From positions 109,686-173,685 of the forward strand of contig CAURED010000007.1 of NCBI GenBank assembly GCA_963524205.1: DNA of 64,000 bases, given 5' to 3'. Of this stretch, positions 60,976 through 64,000 are shown in pieces (position 1 is the first letter of the stretch; the number at the start of each line of letters is the position of its first letter). The notes beneath the pieces are model-generated. The model was not told where the DNA came from, ran no database searches, and saw only the letters and a program-made list of their open reading frames with translations. The translations under genes were made by a program, and so were the position numbers. This stretch comes from Aminipila sp963524205 (GTDB taxonomy: Bacteria; Bacillota; Clostridia; Peptostreptococcales; Anaerovoracaceae).

Positions 60976-61153
60976 CAATTTGATTTACTTAATTCCTCTG
61001 ATTAATATTTTACATTTTAGATACATAGCCTCGAAAAAGGTGCATAATTTAAATCAATAACATTAAAGTTTAAACAATTTACTTTAAATCGCATTATTTT
61101 GTGATATTATTGATGCTATGTGTAAACATTAAATCTGAAAGGCGGAAATACTT

Positions 61154-61288
61154 ATGATTAAGAAGTGTAAACAGTGCGGTTGCATATTAGCATCCGGCGA
61201 AAATAATAAAGTTTGTGAAAATTGTCGACAGAAGAAGAGAAATAAGAGATTAGAGGTAAATGAGGGTAGAAAGAAGAAAAAAATTTAG
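61154..61288 (+). CDS. Small zinc-ribbon protein
   Basis: A 44-residue protein. It has two Cys pairs, CKQCGC at residues 5-10 and CENC at residues 21-24, then a strongly basic tail RQKKRNKR and KKKK. AAAGGCGG lies 7-8 bases before the ATG. The composition fits a nucleic-acid-binding ribbon. It ends 15 bases before the DUF434 gene, so the two are likely one operon. Confidence 0.6.
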   Translation: MIKKCKQCGCILASGENNKVCENCRQKKRNKRLEVNEGRKKKKI

Positions 61289-61303
61289 TGAAGGGGTGAA
61301 GAG

Positions 61304-62014
61304 ATGGGTGAAACTACAAAACGCGGATATTCACCTAATGACCAACGTGATTTCACAGGTCTCGCTTTAGAAACCATGGAGCACGCTGCAGAAGAACTAT
61401 ATTTTCTGCTGAATCGTGGTTATCCAATAAGGGGAACTTCAACATTTATTGGAAATCATTATCTTCTTTCAGAACGTCAGCGAGTCGCCTTGGCACGCGT
61501 GGTCTCTTCTGAGAAGAATATTGCTGCACGAAAAATAAAACAAAAACATCCAGAAAATATGGCAAGTGGCACAGTCAACATAGATGGGTTTAATGAGATT
61601 ATAACCCTGGAAGTTGCATTATCAGGATCACCGGTTTTAATGTGTAGGGATGGCACATTTCGTGATCTTGCCGGTCTCCGGGGTACCTATAGGCTTATTG
61701 ACAAAACTAATACTGCAATACAGTTGATTATTTCTGAACTTCAAAAGCTTTTTATAAAAAGGGCAGTGTTCTGGTTAGATGCACCTGTTTCCAATTCCGG
61801 CAGATTAAAAACCCAAATTGCAGAGATTGCAGAGGAGAAGCAATTTGAAATTGAGATCCAAATTGTCAATAATGTAGATAAAATACTTTATGGACTGTCA
61901 AACGTAATTAGTAGTGATAGTATTATTCTCGACCATTGTACAAGTTGGTTGAATTTAAATGAAGGAATCTTTTCCAGTTTGCCAGGTATATGGATTATAG
62001 ATTTTAATAAATAA
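61304..62014 (+). CDS. DUF434 protein
   Basis: A 236-residue protein of the DUF434 family. The family text includes GYSPNDQRDF, AAEELYFLLNRGYPIRGTSTFIGNHYLLSERQR, VNIDGFNEIITLEVALSGSPVLMCRDGTFRDLAGLRGTYR and WLDAPVSNSGRLK. Acidic residues and the nucleotide-like pocket suggest an enzyme, but no reaction is known. It follows a small zinc-ribbon gene and ends at a strong terminator. Confidence 0.85.
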   Translation: MGETTKRGYSPNDQRDFTGLALETMEHAAEELYFLLNRGYPIRGTSTFIGNHYLLSERQRVALARVVSSEKNIAARKIKQKHPENMASGTVNIDGFNEIITLEVALSGSPVLMCRDGTFRDLAGLRGTYRLIDKTNTAIQLIISELQKLFIKRAVFWLDAPVSNSGRLKTQIAEIAEEKQFEIEIQIVNNVDKILYGLSNVISSDSIILDHCTSWLNLNEGIFSSLPGIWIIDFNK

Positions 62015-62050
62015 AAGGTTAAGAGTTTTTATCACTCTTAACCTTTTTTT
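62013..62050 (+). terminator. Terminator after DUF434 gene
   Basis: A perfect 13-bp stem (AAAAGGTTAAGAG with CTCTTAACCTTTT) and a T run; the first arm begins at the stop codon. Confidence 0.88.
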
Positions 62051-62140
62051 CAGTATGGTGAATTATTTTTGAAATATTGCATGCTGATTAAAATAGGAAT
62101 TGTGAGTCAGATTTAGGTGGGTATCAATAAATACTATAGA

Positions 62141-62178
62141 ACATAATATAAATGGAAGAAATAAAATATGGAGGAGTT
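62141..62178 (+). repeat. 38-bp duplicated leader, copy 1
   Basis: This segment, ending in the ribosome site GGAGGAGTT, is repeated without change at 63052-63089. Each copy lies directly before one of the two paralogous LysM-like genes. Confidence 0.85.
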
Positions 62179-62182
62179 CACA

Positions 62183-62986
62183 ATGTTACAGTATACCATA
62201 AAAACTGATGATAACTTAATTGTTTTTGAGAAACAATTTGAGCTACCTTTAGTACATTTAATTAAGGTAAATTCTAAAAGATCTAACCAAGATTCTATTT
62301 ATTTAGGTAAAATTATAAAAATTTTACAATTACCACCTATACCTAGCGAAATTGATGTGATAGATTCAAATGCCAAAGCTATCATAAAAAATATTTATGC
62401 AGGGGATTGGGAAAGTGCTACAGACAATTTAGATCTAATAAAAGCAAATATGAATGAATTGATTCCTAAACTTAATGAAGCTTCGGTCCTTGTTGGTATA
62501 ATTGTAAGAATGAATTTGGAAATAAGTTATTTAGATCAGACGATAAAGCAAAAAAATACAGATTTGGCAATTTCACAGGCAAATCGTATTACTTTATATA
62601 TCGCGGATATACTTGATTATTTTAATGTGATTGTTCCTTCAGATGTAAATCGTCTGGGTTTTTTTGGAAGAGAGATTTTAATAAATGCCCAAAATAATCA
62701 TTGGGATGATGTAAATACAGACTATTTGCAGTTCAAAAAAATATGGGAGAGGTTACAACCTCAACTGGATACTAAATTTAATGAGGATATTAGTGATTTT
62801 AATGAGATATTTAATGATTTAGGTGAATCGATTAAGTCGAAAGATTATCAAGCCACAATTGATAATTCAAAGATATTACTTGATAAATTAGATGTTTATG
62901 AAGATGACTTTAGACAACAAAACACACAGCCAATCATGCCGCCTACCACACCCCCAAGTGCAAGGCCAACCCCACCGCCAATATAA
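62183..62986 (+). CDS. LysM-like protein with Pro-rich tail, first of tandem pair
   Basis: A 267-residue protein. ATG at 62183 is chosen because GGAGGAG lies 7 bases upstream; the in-frame ATG at 62168 precedes that site. Residues 1-48 follow a LysM-like pattern: QYTIKTDDNLIVFEKQF, LPLVHLIKVN and SIYLGKIIKI. Residues 55-245 are helical with no family I recognise. The end is Pro/Thr-rich. No signal peptide is seen, which is unusual for a wall-binding domain but common for spore-associated LysM proteins. It is paralogous to the next gene. Confidence 0.65.
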   Translation: MLQYTIKTDDNLIVFEKQFELPLVHLIKVNSKRSNQDSIYLGKIIKILQLPPIPSEIDVIDSNAKAIIKNIYAGDWESATDNLDLIKANMNELIPKLNEASVLVGIIVRMNLEISYLDQTIKQKNTDLAISQANRITLYIADILDYFNVIVPSDVNRLGFFGREILINAQNNHWDDVNTDYLQFKKIWERLQPQLDTKFNEDISDFNEIFNDLGESIKSKDYQATIDNSKILLDKLDVYEDDFRQQNTQPIMPPTTPPSARPTPPPI

Positions 62987-63051
62987 GCAAAATATATAAC
63001 ATTAGTATCAAATGATAATTTGATTATTTTAGTACCAATATATTTTACTTA

Positions 63052-63089
63052 ACATAATATAAATGGAAGAAATAAAATATGGAGGAGTT
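63052..63089 (+). repeat. 38-bp duplicated leader, copy 2
   Basis: Identical to 62141-62178. It supports tandem duplication of the whole transcription unit, not only the coding part. Confidence 0.85.
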
Positions 63090-63093
63090 TATA

Positions 63094-64000
63094 ATGTCAC
63101 AGTTTACCATAAAAACTAATGATAGCTTATTTGTTATTGTAAAACAATCTGAGTTACCTCTAGTACATTTAATTAAAGCAGATCCCGAAATATCTAGTCA
63201 GAATTCTATTTATTTAGGTAGAATCATTAAAATTTCACAGTTACCAGCCATTCCAAGTCAATTAGATACAATAGAGTCAAATGCTATGAATATAATAGAT
63301 AACATTTATGCAGGTGAATGGGAAAATGCTGCAAGTAATTTAAATTCAATTAAAACAAATATGGATGAATTGGTACCTGTTCTCCAAGATGCATCTGTCC
63401 CTATTGAATTAATTACAAGATCAAACCTTGCTATTAATAGTTTAAATCAAAGTATTATGCAAAAAAATACAAGGCAAGCACTTGCTCAGGCAAATCAAAT
63501 TACTATGAACATTGCTGACCTACTTGATCATTTTAGTGTAATTGTACCAACAGATGTAAATAGATTATCCTATTTAGGAAGGCAGATTATTATAGGGACT
63601 GAAAATAATGATTGGGATGAAGTTAATGATAATTACTTAGAATTAAAAAGAGTTTGGGAAAGGGTAAAACCGCAACTTAATGATCAATATAGTAATGATA
63701 TTGATGAATTTGAATCGGCTATTAATAATTTAGGCCAATCAGTGAATAGAAAAGTTTACCAAACTACAATTGATAATACAAGTGTATTGCTTGATAAAAT
63801 TGACGTTTTAGGAACTGATTTTACACAACAAAATACACCATCAGGAACACAGCCAACAACGCCGCCAGAAACAACACCAACAGTGCCACCAGGAACACAG
63901 CCAACAACGCCACCAAGGACAACACCAACAGTGCCACCAGGAATGCAGCCAACAACGCCACCAAGGACAACACCAACAGTGCCACCAGGAATGCAGCCAA
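63094..64000 (+). CDS. LysM-like protein with Pro/Thr repeat tail, second of pair, 3' end outside window
   Basis: The frame opens at ATG 63094 after GGAGGAG and runs off the window (302 codons seen). The N-terminus SQFTIKTNDSLFVIVKQSELPLVHLIKADPE aligns with the first copy, as do SIYLGRIIKIS, NIYAGEWENA, VIVPTDVNRLSYLGRQI and NDWDEVNDNYLELKRVWERVKPQL. The two are clearly similar along their whole length. The tail differs: from about residue 250 it is made of repeated 16-residue Pro/Thr units. Its true length and C-terminus cannot be seen. Confidence 0.65.
   Translation, partial: MSQFTIKTNDSLFVIVKQSELPLVHLIKADPEISSQNSIYLGRIIKISQLPAIPSQLDTIESNAMNIIDNIYAGEWENAASNLNSIKTNMDELVPVLQDASVPIELITRSNLAINSLNQSIMQKNTRQALAQANQITMNIADLLDHFSVIVPTDVNRLSYLGRQIIIGTENNDWDEVNDNYLELKRVWERVKPQLNDQYSNDIDEFESAINNLGQSVNRKVYQTTIDNTSVLLDKIDVLGTDFTQQNTPSGTQPTTPPETTPTVPPGTQPTTPPRTTPTVPPGMQPTTPPRTTPTVPPGMQP
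63844..64000 (+). repeat. 48-bp tandem repeats encoding Pro/Thr units
   Basis: Units start at 63844, 63892, 63940 and 63988, each exactly 48 bases apart, encoding versions of TQPTTPPETTPTVPPG with Thr/Met and Glu/Arg changes. The array continues past the window. It is coding and in frame. Confidence 0.9.

Noticed and set aside
63844..64000. CRISPR-like repeat array
   Set aside because: The 48-bp units are directly adjacent, without spacers, and stay in frame in a Pro/Thr-rich protein.

Overview
The window comes from a low-GC, strictly anaerobic, spore-forming member of the Clostridia. The signs are AT-rich clostridial codon use, a CotH-type spore protein, a DUF1540 protein, Spo0A-box-like promoters, a nickel CO dehydrogenase, a 2-oxoacid:ferredoxin oxidoreductase and a complete Rnf complex. 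I cannot name the genus from sequence alone.

Layout. 1-2.4 kb: the 3' part of a CotH-family gene and an orphan amino-acid-binding lipoprotein. 2.4-8.5 kb: a SIR2-like gene followed by a selenium-cofactor operon (yedF, selD, class V aminotransferase, DUF3343, yqeC, yqeB, DUF3343). This is the 'orphan SelD' arrangement linked to selenium-dependent molybdenum hydroxylases, with no selA, selB or selC here. 8.6-12.1 kb: a promoter, an isoleucine-type T-box leader and a four-subunit 2-oxoacid:ferredoxin oxidoreductase. 12.2-15.8 kb (minus strand): a glycosyltransferase, an M29 aminopeptidase and a DapF-like racemase. 15.9-16.1 kb: a tRNA-Ser fragment and an intact tRNA-Ser(CGA). 16.2-21.1 kb: an accessory-looking stretch with GNAT, TIGR04076, ABM and AraC genes, an ABC-F ribosome-protection gene with an elaborate leader, peptide deformylase and a small XRE regulator. 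21.2-25.5 kb: a TPP riboswitch and thiamine salvage operon. 25.6-28.4 kb: a lipid/cell-envelope operon. 28.5-35.4 kb: deoD, an acyl-CoA ligase, two crcB genes, a preQ1-I riboswitch with a queuine-salvage pair, and speD-speE. 35.9-39.6 kb: cooS-cooF-flavoprotein. 40.7-46.7 kb: the rnfCDGEAB operon behind a long leader and flanked by RseC-like genes. 46.8-54.2 kb: a diguanylate cyclase, small housekeeping genes and a Yip1/ABC transporter/GyrI-like cluster. 54.3-64 kb: poorly characterised accessory genes, including a helicase-nuclease fusion, a duplicated small protein, a decayed acetyltransferase, a TPM-like/PspA envelope-stress pair, and a tandem pair of LysM-like Pro/Thr-rich proteins, the second cut by the window end.

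How it fits together. Three modules handle low-potential electrons. The 2-oxoacid oxidoreductase and CO dehydrogenase can reduce ferredoxin, Rnf turns reduced ferredoxin into an ion gradient and NADH, and the CooS-linked flavoprotein offers a second route. The selenium operon would mature a molybdenum hydroxylase encoded elsewhere. Much of the regulation is RNA-based: T-box, TPP, preQ1-I, an ABC-F attenuator, and an unexplained leader upstream of rnf.

All functions are read from sequence motifs and remembered family features; no database search was possible.
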